From: Clostridia bacterium
GTDB lineage: Bacteria > Bacillota > Clostridia > Oscillospirales > CAG-272
NCBI GenBank assembly: GCA_017517035.1
Contig: JAFXAN010000031.1
Location: forward strand, 1 to 49,797
DNA length: 49,797 nt
Reading direction: 5' to 3'
In this document: one piece after another, positions 1 through 7,885 of the stretch
How positions within the stretch are numbered: the stretch's first letter is position 1
Layout: each line of letters opens with the position of its first letter
Made by a program: the position numbers and the translations under genes
Notes under the pieces: generated by a model
What the model was told of the DNA's origin: nothing
The model's database searches: none
The model's input: the letters and a program-made list of their open reading frames with translations, nothing else

Positions 1-170
1 AGTTTTCTACATAGAATTCTCATAAATTCCATGTAGAAACACAGATAAACAGCAATAAAAATTACCTTTTTCGAAGTTTTGATCGACCTTTTTTAAAAGG
101 TCGCGCGAGCCGACGGCGGCGTCGGTCGCCTCCGCAGAGGCGAAACTCCTTCGCCGATAAATTACTGTTT
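1..170. repeat. Intergenic repeat element E1 (right part; left end outside window)
   Basis: From position 33 to 170 this aligns without gaps to 42221-42358 with about five differences. It ends in the inverted terminal sequence (151-170, reverse complement AAACAGTAATTTATCGGCGA) shared with elements E2-E5. The interior is a chain of small hairpins: an imperfect palindrome around 3-38 (CTACAT...ATGTAG), CGACCTTTT/AAAAGGTCG near 86-105, CCGACG/CGTCGG near 110-125 and GCCTC/GAGGC near 128-141. The CGACCTTTT hairpin may also help to end the minus-strand operon whose last gene stops at 185. Confidence 0.8.
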
Positions 171-184
171 AATTTTCTAAGAAA

Positions 185-1159
185 TCAGCGGATTTTTAAA
201 ACAACCTTACCCACATTTTCGCCTTTTTCGAGTATGGCATGGGCCTCGTTCGCCATCTCAAAAGGCAAAACCTTATAAATTGACTGTCGCATCTCACCGT
301 CCTCAATCTTCTCCCAAACCTTTTCATAGAGTTCGGTAAGGATATGCGATTTTTCGGAAACAGAACGCTTACGGAGCATACTTCCCTTAAATTCAATTCC
401 CTTTGTGAGAAGCGCACGGAGCGGAACGGTGGTTTCAACTCCCGCAAGCGTTGAAATAAGCACCCATCGGCAGCCCTCATTCACATAAGGAAATGCTCTT
501 CCGATAACATCACCTGCAAGACAGTCGATGGCAACATCAATCGGATGCCCATTCTCTGCTTCTCTTTTTATTACCTCAACAATATCCTCCTTCGATGTAT
601 CAACAATAACGTCTGCCCCGAGATCTGCAATCGCTTTCTTCTTTTCTTCATCAAGAACGCTTGTTATAACATACGCCCCAAAAGCCTTTGCCATGGGAAT
701 CCCAACCGATGCAAGTCCGCTTGCACCCGCAGGGAAAAACAGCGTCTCTCCCTCTTTGAATCTTCCCTCTATGAAAAGATTGAGATAACAGGTTGCATAT
801 GCCTCAGGAAGAGCCGCAGCTTCTTCGATTGAAAGACCTTTCGGAATCGGCAAAATCATATTATATGGCACAGCCGCATATTCCGCATATCCACCACCGC
901 CAAGTAGTGCGCAAACCGCATCACCTATCTTTATTTTGGAAGGAACAGCCCTGCCGATTTTCTTAACATATCCGGCAATTTCGAGTCCCGGCCAGGGAGG
1001 GCATTCCTTGGGTGATGGGTAGCTTCCCTTTCTTTGCAGAATGTCCGCACGGTTAAGTGCCGCTGCATGCACCTCAATAAGCACTTCGTCCTCCTTCAGA
1101 GACGGCATTTCCACCTCACTCATAACAAGCTTTTCATTTTCAACAAGCATTGCTTTCAT
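185..1159 (-). CDS. Quinone-oxidoreductase-like MDR dehydrogenase (PIG3/QOR type)
   Basis: A 324-residue medium-chain dehydrogenase/reductase. Known relatives use NADPH to reduce quinones or enones. The N-terminal GroES-like half carries the PIG3/QOR signature (AAALNRADILQRKGSYP, residues 32-48). The Rossmann half has the nucleotide motif AGASGLASVG at 144-153. No Cys/His zinc ligands are visible, as expected for QOR-type members. The ATG overlaps the stop of the preceding dehydroquinase-like gene (ATGA) and follows AGGAGAA, so this is the last gene of a five-gene operon. Within the cluster it could reduce an enone made by the dehydratase-like enzyme; that is inference. The substrate is unknown. 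Confidence 0.88.
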   Translation of the reverse strand: MKAMLVENEKLVMSEVEMPSLKEDEVLIEVHAAALNRADILQRKGSYPSPKECPPWPGLEIAGYVKKIGRAVPSKIKIGDAVCALLGGGGYAEYAAVPYNMILPIPKGLSIEEAAALPEAYATCYLNLFIEGRFKEGETLFFPAGASGLASVGIPMAKAFGAYVITSVLDEEKKKAIADLGADVIVDTSKEDIVEVIKREAENGHPIDVAIDCLAGDVIGRAFPYVNEGCRWVLISTLAGVETTVPLRALLTKGIEFKGSMLRKRSVSEKSHILTELYEKVWEKIEDGEMRQSIYKVLPFEMANEAHAILEKGENVGKVVLKIR

Positions 1160-2004
1160 AATATTTCTCCTAAATTCATCCCGTCAATTGCAAAAAGCTG
1201 TGCTGAAGCTGCTTCAAGCATTTGTTTTGTGCAGCCAAGCTCAAGCTGCCCCAAAGTGCTGTCAAATTTATATCCGTCATTTACAAAAACCATATATCCG
1301 CCAAGCATGGGGTTGAGAATTCTCGTTAGCGCTCTGTATTTTCCATTGCATATAAGAGTTACGGGAGTTTTCACCTCTTTTTTCATAAGTATCATGGCAC
1401 GAAGGGTATCCGAAAGCTCATCCTCGGTGTCGCACATTGTTACAAATTTTATCGTATCCGGCTTTCTCTCCTCAAGAAAAAGCGCAAGCTCAACAAGAGC
1501 GTCACTTGGCATATAAATACCGATGTGATTTGATAAAAGTATCTCACCGCCGCTGTGATGCACACGCTCAATAATATCGCATTGCTTATCAATGATTATG
1601 TTATCAAGCACAACCTCCTTCGGGCGGTATTTTGTGAAAGAATATTTGTCCAAAACAAAATTTTCGTTAAATTCCGATTTTGATTTAATATCAAAGGTAT
1701 ATCCCTGCATATCAAATCCCGCTGTGCCTGCCTCAAATGAAGCCATAAGAAGCGAAATTCTCTCCTCCTCGGTCATATCGGAAGCATAATTGAGTCCGAA
1801 AATGGGAAGATGCGTCGAATCAACGATTTTCTTTATATTTTCGGAGTTTTGATACTGTCTTTCAAGACATTGGAGATGCAGATCAATTCCCTTTGCGCCC
1901 TTCATTGTGGCATTTTGTATCGACGAAATTGCTTCTGCGGGAGTTTTTTCCTTTATAACGCCGGTAAGAACAGGCGCTTTATTTGCTAAAAATGATCTTC
2001 TCAT
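1156..2004 (-). CDS. Type I 3-dehydroquinate dehydratase-like (Schiff-base) enzyme, divergent
   Basis: A 282-residue TIM-barrel protein resembling type I dehydroquinase (AroD), which dehydrates 3-dehydroquinate through a lysine Schiff base. The catalytic trio is recognisable: H160 (LLSNH), K186 (IKFVTMCDTEDE) and R228 (TRILNP). Their spacing of 26 and 42 residues matches 27 and 43 in E. coli AroD (H143, K170, R213). The usual substrate-contact residues in the first half (Glu/Arg of the E-x-R motif, Arg/Glu of F-R-x3-E-G-G) are replaced (D41/H43; NYASD around 72), and there is extra sequence before H160. A changed substrate is therefore likely. I chose ATG at 2004, which forms an ATGA overlap and follows TTGGAGAAGC. 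A TTG at 2016 is in frame but lies upstream of that site. Confidence 0.75.
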   Translation of the reverse strand: MRRSFLANKAPVLTGVIKEKTPAEAISSIQNATMKGAKGIDLHLQCLERQYQNSENIKKIVDSTHLPIFGLNYASDMTEEERISLLMASFEAGTAGFDMQGYTFDIKSKSEFNENFVLDKYSFTKYRPKEVVLDNIIIDKQCDIIERVHHSGGEILLSNHIGIYMPSDALVELALFLEERKPDTIKFVTMCDTEDELSDTLRAMILMKKEVKTPVTLICNGKYRALTRILNPMLGGYMVFVNDGYKFDSTLGQLELGCTKQMLEAASAQLFAIDGMNLGEIL

Positions 2005-3002
2005 ATGCTTCTCCAATCAAAAATTGTTCCAAGCGGGAAATTCTTATCATAGCAAAGCTCCTCATAAATCTTCGGAGCCTCCTCGGGCAACACAACTCTT
2101 GAAATTATGGGCTTAACCTTAATTTTTCCGGCAGAGATAAGATCAAGAATAGCCCTGCAATCATCATGGTGCGTCCAATGATGAGGATAGCTTTCGAGCT
2201 TGGGCCGGACAAAATTATGAGCACCGATGAGCTTGATCCCGGGTCTGTGAACCTGCTGATAATAATCAACTGCACTATCCGAAACTCTCGTGCAGCCCAG
2301 AAGTGAAATTCTGCCCATATATGAAGCACACTCAAGTGCTTGATTCATCGCAGAAGAAATGCCCGTCACCTCAACCGTGGCCCTTACTCCCTTCCCTTTT
2401 GTTATTTCCATGACCTTTTTCACAAAATCATCTTCTGTCGGGTCAAGAGCATAATCTGCGCCAAGCTCGATGGCAAGCCTTCTTCTTTCGAGGTTGGGAT
2501 CGACGGCAATAAGAGGATTTGCCCCCGAGAGCGCAAGAAACTGAACAGAAAAAATTCCAAGAAGTCCAAGTCCCATAACCATTGCACTCTCACCAAGCTC
2601 AAGCTCAAGCTTTCTTACGCCTCCAAGTCCCATGGAAGCGATAATAACCAGCGAAGCATCAAGGCTGTCCATGCTATTATCCTCAACCCTTGTAAGCTGA
2701 TGGGGTTTGCAAATATTATAATTTGTGTGTTTTCCGTGATAAACAAGCACACGGTCACCCTTTTTAAGCTCCGAGACCGAGCTTCCGAGCTCTTCAATAT
2801 AGCCAACTCCGCAATATCCAAGGCGTCTTGGAAAATCGCCATTTGTATTCTTCGATCCAACAATGCAGGCTCTTTCAGTTCCACCCGAAACTGCGGTATA
2901 TTCCATTTTAACAAGAACCTCATCATCCGAAATATCACGAAGTTCCTCGTCAATATATTCTGCGGTATATGGCTTTGTAAAAACTATTGCTTTTTTATTC
3001 AT
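2001..3002 (-). CDS. Zinc-less MDR-family dehydrogenase (threonine-dehydrogenase-like)
   Basis: A 333-residue medium-chain dehydrogenase. The GroES-like fold is followed by a Rossmann domain with GLGLLG at about 144-149 and an acidic residue after the second strand (AVDPN), which suggests NAD(H). The segment AVSGGTERA occupies the place where zinc enzymes have the catalytic Cys. Neither that Cys nor a four-Cys structural zinc lobe is seen, so this belongs to the non-canonical subgroup often annotated as zinc-binding alcohol dehydrogenase. ATG at 3002 lies 2 nt after the stop of the epimerase gene with AAAAGGGA upstream; a TTG at 3008 is less likely. It probably oxidises or reduces a cyclitol or sugar hydroxyl in this pathway; the substrate is not readable. 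Confidence 0.82.
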   Translation of the reverse strand: MNKKAIVFTKPYTAEYIDEELRDISDDEVLVKMEYTAVSGGTERACIVGSKNTNGDFPRRLGYCGVGYIEELGSSVSELKKGDRVLVYHGKHTNYNICKPHQLTRVEDNSMDSLDASLVIIASMGLGGVRKLELELGESAMVMGLGLLGIFSVQFLALSGANPLIAVDPNLERRRLAIELGADYALDPTEDDFVKKVMEITKGKGVRATVEVTGISSAMNQALECASYMGRISLLGCTRVSDSAVDYYQQVHRPGIKLIGAHNFVRPKLESYPHHWTHHDDCRAILDLISAGKIKVKPIISRVVLPEEAPKIYEELCYDKNFPLGTIFDWRSI

Positions 3003-3004
3003 TT

Positions 3005-4006
3005 TCAAAGTCCCTTTTCTTCAATATATTTGTCCATGCGGAGTCCAATATCTGTATCATAAGGGGTAAAATTCTTCGGAATATTTTCGATCTCTTTTTT
3101 TAGACCCTCATACATCGTGATAAGCTCCTCCTGTTTAATTCCCGTGATGGAAAGCACCTTTGAGTTATCTGTAATTCGATGGAAAAGCCTTGCGTATTCA
3201 AGCTGCCAGCGAACACCGCACGGAACATCGGGATGGATTATTTTAAGGTAATCCTCTTTATCTACCCAAATGGCATCAAGACCGATAAGATCATGATAAT
3301 ATCCCGCAATTTCACCCCACGTTCTGTTCTCCGCTGAGCAGACATTATATGTTTCGCCCATTGCTTCCGATTTGAACAGAATCCTTGCGATCATTTTTGC
3401 AACATCACCGCCCCAGGAAAGAGTTGCAGGCTTGTCCTTTGCCTGAACGGGAAGAATGACCTTTTTGCCCATCATTGCTCTCGGAATAAAATTGGGGAAC
3501 TCAAGTGTCACAAGCTGCAAACGCATGGTTGAAAATGTTGTTGCAGGACGAACTATCGACCAGTTATTATATTCAGATGAGCGAAGCAGATCCTCCGCCT
3601 TTGCCTTATGTATGCAATAGTCATTTGAGGCAAGGAGCTCCTCATCCTTTGAAACATCCCATAGCCTTGGTGAGGTTTCCCTTACGGGAATCTCCTCATC
3701 GGCATAAACACGACCTGTTGAAAGAAAGATATAATGGCTCGTGTTATCAAGGAAAAGCTTATAATATTCGTCAAAATGTGGATTGGAATAATTCATAAAG
3801 TTGACTATCCCATCAAATTTTTCTTTGAGAAGCTCGGATAACAGCTGCTTATCAAAGGCATCGCCCTTTATTTGCTTCACCTCATCCGGAAAAACTGCGG
3901 CATCGTCAAGCGAAACACCGGTCACCGAATAACCGAGAGAAAGCAGCTCGGGAACAAGATATCTTCCCATAGCACCTGTTGAACCTAACACCAAAACTTT
4001 TTTCAT
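3005..4006 (-). CDS. NAD-dependent epimerase/dehydratase (extended SDR)
   Basis: A 333-residue extended short-chain dehydrogenase. The N-terminal NAD motif is LGSTGAMG (residues 7-14). The active-site pair YxxxK is Y130/K134 (YCIHK), with a Ser/Thr in FLSTGRVY near 94-101. The C-terminal half resembles sugar-nucleotide epimerases and isoflavone-reductase-like SDRs. Start ATG follows AAAAAGGAG by 8 nt. It lies 15 nt after the Gfo/Idh gene and 2 nt before the MDR gene, so co-transcription is near certain. Sugar epimerisation or dehydration within the oxidoreductase cluster is the likely role; the substrate is unknown. Confidence 0.85.
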   Translation of the reverse strand: MKKVLVLGSTGAMGRYLVPELLSLGYSVTGVSLDDAAVFPDEVKQIKGDAFDKQLLSELLKEKFDGIVNFMNYSNPHFDEYYKLFLDNTSHYIFLSTGRVYADEEIPVRETSPRLWDVSKDEELLASNDYCIHKAKAEDLLRSSEYNNWSIVRPATTFSTMRLQLVTLEFPNFIPRAMMGKKVILPVQAKDKPATLSWGGDVAKMIARILFKSEAMGETYNVCSAENRTWGEIAGYYHDLIGLDAIWVDKEDYLKIIHPDVPCGVRWQLEYARLFHRITDNSKVLSITGIKQEELITMYEGLKKEIENIPKNFTPYDTDIGLRMDKYIEEKGL

Positions 4007-4021
4007 TTCTATTTCTCCTTT

Positions 4022-5032
4022 TTAATACATTGGTTTTTTATTTCTATAGCCTATGCCGCCAACAATATCCGAAAGAACCTTCTGAACCTTATATTCATGC
4101 TCATATGTAAATGGATTTTCCTTTTCACCTATAATATAAGAGTAAAAATCCTGCATCATCATGTCATATCTGCAGTCTTTAGGAATATCGCTGACATTTT
4201 CGATCTGCTTCATATCCTCGTAAGAATTCTTCGCAATCTCAAGATCCGAATATGTCATATGACAATTATTTTCAATTGGTTTTATGTCAATCGTTCCAAG
4301 ACTTCCCGAAACCATAAACTGACGCCTGCCCCAGCCGTTGACCTCGACCGAAGAAACAAAAATTCTTGCAATAGCCTTATCGTATTCAAGAACTGCAAGA
4401 TTATTATCCTCAAATTCTATGCCGTCAAGACCTGTACTTTTAAGAAATGAGGTCGTCTTTTTCGGCTCGCCCAAAATGTACACTATAAGATCCACAAGAT
4501 GAGAACCGAGAATATACATTATGCCGCCATTAAAATTTTTCAGCCATTCCTTATAATAAGGAGAATGGAATGTGCTCATTTCGGCATTTATCGAAAAAAT
4601 TTCGCCAAGCTCACCATTCTTCACCTTCTCAAAGGTCTTCATAATTGCGTTATTATAACGGTACATATACCCCATCTGAACTATCAATCCCTTTGACTCT
4701 GCAAGGCTTAAAATCTCGCCGAAAACCTCAGGTGATGCCCCGGAAGGCTTATCCATGTGGATATGCTTTCCTGCCTCAAGGCACATTTTAGCATATTTGT
4801 CCAAATTCCATATATCACTTTCGATAAGAAGAGCATCGCATTTTTCTATGAGCTCTTCAAGCTCCATTCTATGGATCCCCTCATATGCAGAAAGCTTACC
4901 TCTGGATCCTATCCATCCTTCATCAGGCTCGGCATAACCCACAATTTCAAAAAGAGACGGGAATTTTCTTGCAGCTTCAAGCTTTTTAGCACCGTGATTA
5001 TGTCCTATACCTATCTGCCCTAGCTTTATCAT
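4022..5032 (-). CDS. Gfo/Idh/MocA-family oxidoreductase
   Basis: A 336-residue NAD(P)-dependent sugar/cyclitol dehydrogenase family protein. The N-terminal Rossmann motif is GQIGIGHNHG, and the family Lys appears in MDKP (about residues 93-96, the EKP motif of this family). The C-terminal half is the usual open beta-sheet domain with the LGSHLVDL region. Family members oxidise inositols or hydroxyls of sugars and their derivatives. I chose ATG at 5032, 7 nt after GAAAGGAG; an upstream in-frame start at 5053 would place that site inside the gene. This is the first gene of the operon, directly after promoter 5061-5089. Confidence 0.88.
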   Translation of the reverse strand: MIKLGQIGIGHNHGAKKLEAARKFPSLFEIVGYAEPDEGWIGSRGKLSAYEGIHRMELEELIEKCDALLIESDIWNLDKYAKMCLEAGKHIHMDKPSGASPEVFGEILSLAESKGLIVQMGYMYRYNNAIMKTFEKVKNGELGEIFSINAEMSTFHSPYYKEWLKNFNGGIMYILGSHLVDLIVYILGEPKKTTSFLKSTGLDGIEFEDNNLAVLEYDKAIARIFVSSVEVNGWGRRQFMVSGSLGTIDIKPIENNCHMTYSDLEIAKNSYEDMKQIENVSDIPKDCRYDMMMQDFYSYIIGEKENPFTYEHEYKVQKVLSDIVGGIGYRNKKPMY

Positions 5033-5060
5033 GTTTTTTCTCCTTTCGAGCATTTACAAA

Positions 5061-5089
5061 ATTATAACTCACATACCGCAAAGAGTAAA
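5061..5089 (-). promoter_or_regulatory. Promoter of the oxidoreductase operon
   Basis: On the minus strand TTTACT (5084-5089), 17 nt, TATAAT (5061-5066), upstream of the Gfo/Idh gene. The palindrome at 5108-5121 lies just upstream of its -35. Confidence 0.75.
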
Positions 5090-5107
5090 TAGCAAATATG
5101 ATATTTT

Positions 5108-5121
5108 TATCAAATTTGATA
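5108..5121. promoter_or_regulatory. 14-bp perfect palindrome, candidate operator
   Basis: TATCAAATTTGATA sits between the -35 boxes of the two divergent promoters, about 20 bp from the minus-strand -35 and 8 bp from the araC -35. This is a good place for one regulator to act on both units. AraC proteins more often bind direct repeats, so another factor is possible. Confidence 0.5.
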
Positions 5122-5129
5122 CAAAACAC

Positions 5130-5158
5130 TTGACAAAACACTAAATCATCATTATAAT
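5130..5158 (+). promoter_or_regulatory. Promoter of the AraC-type regulator gene
   Basis: TTGACA (5130-5135), 17 nt, TATAAT (5153-5158): a consensus SigA promoter. Transcription should start near 5165, giving a very short leader that begins at the GGTGAT ribosome site. Confidence 0.85.
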
Positions 5159-5175
5159 TCTGTTTGGGTGATAAA

Positions 5176-5946
5176 ATGAAAAACTCGATTCTTGAAGAAA
5201 TAAAAATAAACCGTGTTCTTACTGCAATAAGCAGCTATAACGAAACAAATGCAAAAAAATCAAGACATGACCGTCCCTGTTGGGCAATGATACTGAAATA
5301 TGAGGGTGAAACACAATACACCTGCGGTGGAAAAAAATATATTTCCAATCCGTCAAATCCTATCCTGCTGCCCAAAGGTGTGAACTATGATTGGCACTGC
5401 ACCGAGAGCGGTCATTTTATGTCAATTGAATTTGACTGTGACGCAGAATATAATTCTCTTATTCTTTTTTCAACGAAAAATCACGATAAGCTTCTAAAAA
5501 CAATGAAAAGCATTGAATACAAGATGACTTTGAAGCAGCCTTTTTATATGCTTGAATGTATAGAGCTGACATATTCTGTCCTGAATCTGCTGATTCATGA
5601 AAAAATGAAAGCATATGTTCCAAGCAAAAAGCAGAAAAAGCTTGAAGGAGTTTTTGAATATATAATAAATAATATCGATAAAAAGATGACCAACGATATG
5701 TTGTCTGAAATTGCAGGAATGCCCACCGTCACCTTCAGGAAGCTCTTCACCGAGGTTTACGGAATGCCACCAATGAGCTATGTCAGCTATATGAGGGTAG
5801 AAAAGGCGAAGCAGCTTCTCCTTTGCGACAGAGGAAGCATTTCGGAAATTGCGCAGACTCTCGGATATCCGAGTATTTATGATTTTTCAAGAAGCTTCAA
5901 AAGACACACCGGAATATCTCCTAAAAACTACACAGGCGACCTCTGA
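5176..5946 (+). CDS. AraC-family transcriptional regulator
   Basis: 256 residues. The N-terminal part (about 15-100) looks like a cupin sensor domain (a conserved LPKGVNYDWHC-type segment). The C-terminal 100 residues hold two helix-turn-helices with the AraC signature (ISEIAQTLGYPSIYDFSRSFKRHTG). ATG at 5176 is preceded by GGTGAT, which pairs well with the 16S tail; a TTG at 5164 is in frame but overlaps the expected transcription start. It is transcribed away from the oxidoreductase operon and probably activates it in response to the substrate (inference from position). A terminator overlaps its last codons. Confidence 0.9.
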   Translation: MKNSILEEIKINRVLTAISSYNETNAKKSRHDRPCWAMILKYEGETQYTCGGKKYISNPSNPILLPKGVNYDWHCTESGHFMSIEFDCDAEYNSLILFSTKNHDKLLKTMKSIEYKMTLKQPFYMLECIELTYSVLNLLIHEKMKAYVPSKKQKKLEGVFEYIINNIDKKMTNDMLSEIAGMPTVTFRKLFTEVYGMPPMSYVSYMRVEKAKQLLLCDRGSISEIAQTLGYPSIYDFSRSFKRHTGISPKNYTGDL

Positions 5947-5971
5947 AAAGAGTCCGCCTGTGTAATTTTTC
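5930..5971 (+). terminator. Terminator of the AraC-type gene (overlaps its 3' end)
   Basis: Arms ACACAGGCG (5930-5938) and CGCCTGTGT (5955-5963) followed by AATTTTT. The stop codon at 5944-5946 lies in the loop. Confidence 0.8.
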
Positions 5972-5998
5972 TACAATCTTTTTACATTACCGCAACAA

Positions 5999-6664
5999 TT
6001 ATCCCCCAAGCTCTCCAAGGGTTTTTACTGCGTCGCTCTCGCAAATGCAGCTTCCATGCTCTCCTATGTACATATCAAAATATGCGCTGTCAAGCTCCTC
6101 GGCATATTCAAAAAGCACACTTTTGGTTTCTCCTATGGCATAATCCATGCCTTCATCTCTGATCCTAAGATAAAAATACTTATCCTCACGGTAAGCTGAG
6201 CTTTCTCCGCCATAGCCCGTACTATATAATCTTTTGCAAGCCATAAGAAGCGGATCTATACCATCAAATCTGAATGCAAGAGATCTTTTTCTTTTACTTA
6301 GAAAACGCTCTGCAATACCTATTCCCTCTTCGCTGCTTTTTTTCATGTTGCCTCCCGAATTGCCATCGTTTATTCTGATGTCACCATCCTCATTATCAGC
6401 TCGTTTTTTGTCCGAAAGAATACCCAGCTTTGTGACATACATCTCGCATCCCCCCTTTTTCGAGGGATAGACCTGCACAAATACACGCTCACTTGCAGCA
6501 TCAAATCCCGTTCTGTGCTTTGCTTCATCGAGAATACTCCAAAACGCACGGCGTGTTTCGGTGTTTTCATAACTCAAGTTGTCATAGTTTAGAGAATACT
6601 CCTTCATATCCTCGCTTGTCAGCATTATTTTCAGCTTGCTCTCGCTGATCATTATAAGTTCCAT
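5999..6664 (-). CDS. mecA: MecA-type adaptor protein for ClpC proteolysis
   Basis: 221 residues. The N-terminal 80 residues match the substrate-binding half of MecA: a KLKIMLTSEDM start, then FWSILDEA, then VFVQVYPSKKGGCEMYVTK. A variable acidic/polar linker follows (about 85-130). The C-terminal half (about 135-221) has the FDGIDPLLMACKRL and KYFYLRIRDE segments typical of the ClpC-binding domain. In Bacillus, MecA delivers ComK and other proteins to ClpCP. Start ATG follows AAAGGAG. It stands alone, divergent from the radical SAM gene. The symbol rests on family resemblance by eye. Confidence 0.82.
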   Translation of the reverse strand: MELIMISESKLKIMLTSEDMKEYSLNYDNLSYENTETRRAFWSILDEAKHRTGFDAASERVFVQVYPSKKGGCEMYVTKLGILSDKKRADNEDGDIRINDGNSGGNMKKSSEEGIGIAERFLSKRKRSLAFRFDGIDPLLMACKRLYSTGYGGESSAYREDKYFYLRIRDEGMDYAIGETKSVLFEYAEELDSAYFDMYIGEHGSCICESDAVKTLGELGG

Positions 6665-6784
6665 GATAACTCCTTTCGATACTCTCCTATTATATTATAA
6701 TCAATTCACACCGAAATTGGTACCCCTAAATTTTTGGTAATTTCACATTGCCGTCACAAATGGAAAAATATTCTCCCAAAGCCC

Positions 6785-6815
6785 TTGAAAAAGGGCAGAT
6801 TTTATGTTAAAATCT
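6785..6815 (+). promoter_or_regulatory. Promoter of the radical SAM gene with an overlapping palindrome
   Basis: TTGAAA (6785-6790), 17 nt, TAAAAT (6808-6813). The palindrome AGATTTTA-TGT-TAAAATCT (6797-6815) covers the -10, so repressor binding there is conceivable. Confidence 0.55.
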
Positions 6816-6845
6816 ATATATAAAATCCCTTTTGGAAGGTAAAAA

Positions 6846-7814
6846 ATGAAGCAAAGCGAAATAAATCCATATCCATTTTCGGATTCTAACAAAAGATATC
6901 AGACCTATGACTATTATATGAAGAAAAAATATGGTGGAAAATGCGCCAAGATCCCGCTTGATGCAGGCTTTACCTGCCCGAATATTGATGGAAAATGCGG
7001 CACAGGCGGCTGCATATACTGCTCGGGCAGAGGAAGCGGTGATTTTGCGGAGCTTCCCACTCTCTCGATCACCGAACAATATAGGATAACACGAGAGAAG
7101 CTCTCAAAAAAATGGAACACAGACCGCTGTATTGCATATTTCCAGGCACACACAAACACCTATGCCCCGCTCCCAATACTTAAAGAAAAATTTGAGGAAG
7201 CTGCCGCACTTGAAGGGGTCGTTGGAATCAGTATTGCAACAAGAGCCGATTGTCTCGGCAATGATACCATCGAATATCTGAACGAGCTTTCAGAGCGAAT
7301 CGACATAACGGTGGAGCTTGGTCTTCAAAGCTCAAATGATAAGACCGCCGAAATTATCAACCGTGGTCACAGCTTTGCGGATTTTGAGGATGGCTATAAA
7401 AGACTGCGAGCAGGAGCACCCAAAGTGAGTATCTGCTTTCATATCATTTTCGGGCTTCCCGGTGAGAATAGAGAGATAATGCTTGAAACGGTGAAAAAAA
7501 CAGCCGAGCTGCATCCGGACCAGGTGAAAATACATCTTCTCCACATAATAGAAGGAACAAGGCTTGCGGAAATTTATAAAAACGGAGACTACACCCCAAT
7601 GGAGCGTGAGGATTATATTGACACGGTATGCGAGGCTCTTACTTATATACCATGTGACATCGTGATTTGCCGTCTCACGGGTGACGGTATGGCATCCTCA
7701 CTTCTGGCACCCGATTGGAGTCGAAAAAAGGTCACCATTCTCAATGATATAGACAGAAAAATGTTCGAAAATAACCTTTGGCAGGGAAAAATGTTGCAAA
7801 AATCTTTCAAATAG
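6846..7814 (+). CDS. TIGR01212-family radical SAM protein (YhcC-like)
   Basis: 322 residues. An N-terminal Cys cluster (C44, C51, C56, C59: CPNIDGKC...GCIYC) matches the extended iron-sulfur motif of the TIGR01212/YhcC family. A radical SAM barrel follows with VELGLQSSND, IIFGLPGE and KIHLLH segments. The family is widespread but its reaction is not established; a role in tRNA or sulfur chemistry has been suggested. Start ATG follows GGAAGG. It is monocistronic: the next gene has its own promoter at 7826. Confidence 0.88.
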   Translation: MKQSEINPYPFSDSNKRYQTYDYYMKKKYGGKCAKIPLDAGFTCPNIDGKCGTGGCIYCSGRGSGDFAELPTLSITEQYRITREKLSKKWNTDRCIAYFQAHTNTYAPLPILKEKFEEAAALEGVVGISIATRADCLGNDTIEYLNELSERIDITVELGLQSSNDKTAEIINRGHSFADFEDGYKRLRAGAPKVSICFHIIFGLPGENREIMLETVKKTAELHPDQVKIHLLHIIEGTRLAEIYKNGDYTPMEREDYIDTVCEALTYIPCDIVICRLTGDGMASSLLAPDWSRKKVTILNDIDRKMFENNLWQGKMLQKSFK

Positions 7815-7825
7815 TAATAAATTCC

Positions 7826-7854
7826 TTGACATGAAACGATTTTTGCATTATAAT
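7826..7854 (+). promoter_or_regulatory. Promoter of the LRR lipoprotein gene
   Basis: TTGACA (7826-7831), 17 nt, TATAAT (7849-7854), with ribosome site GGAGG at 7874-7878. Confidence 0.85.
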
Positions 7855-7885
7855 TAAGTTATAATACGAAACGGAGGATCTTTTT

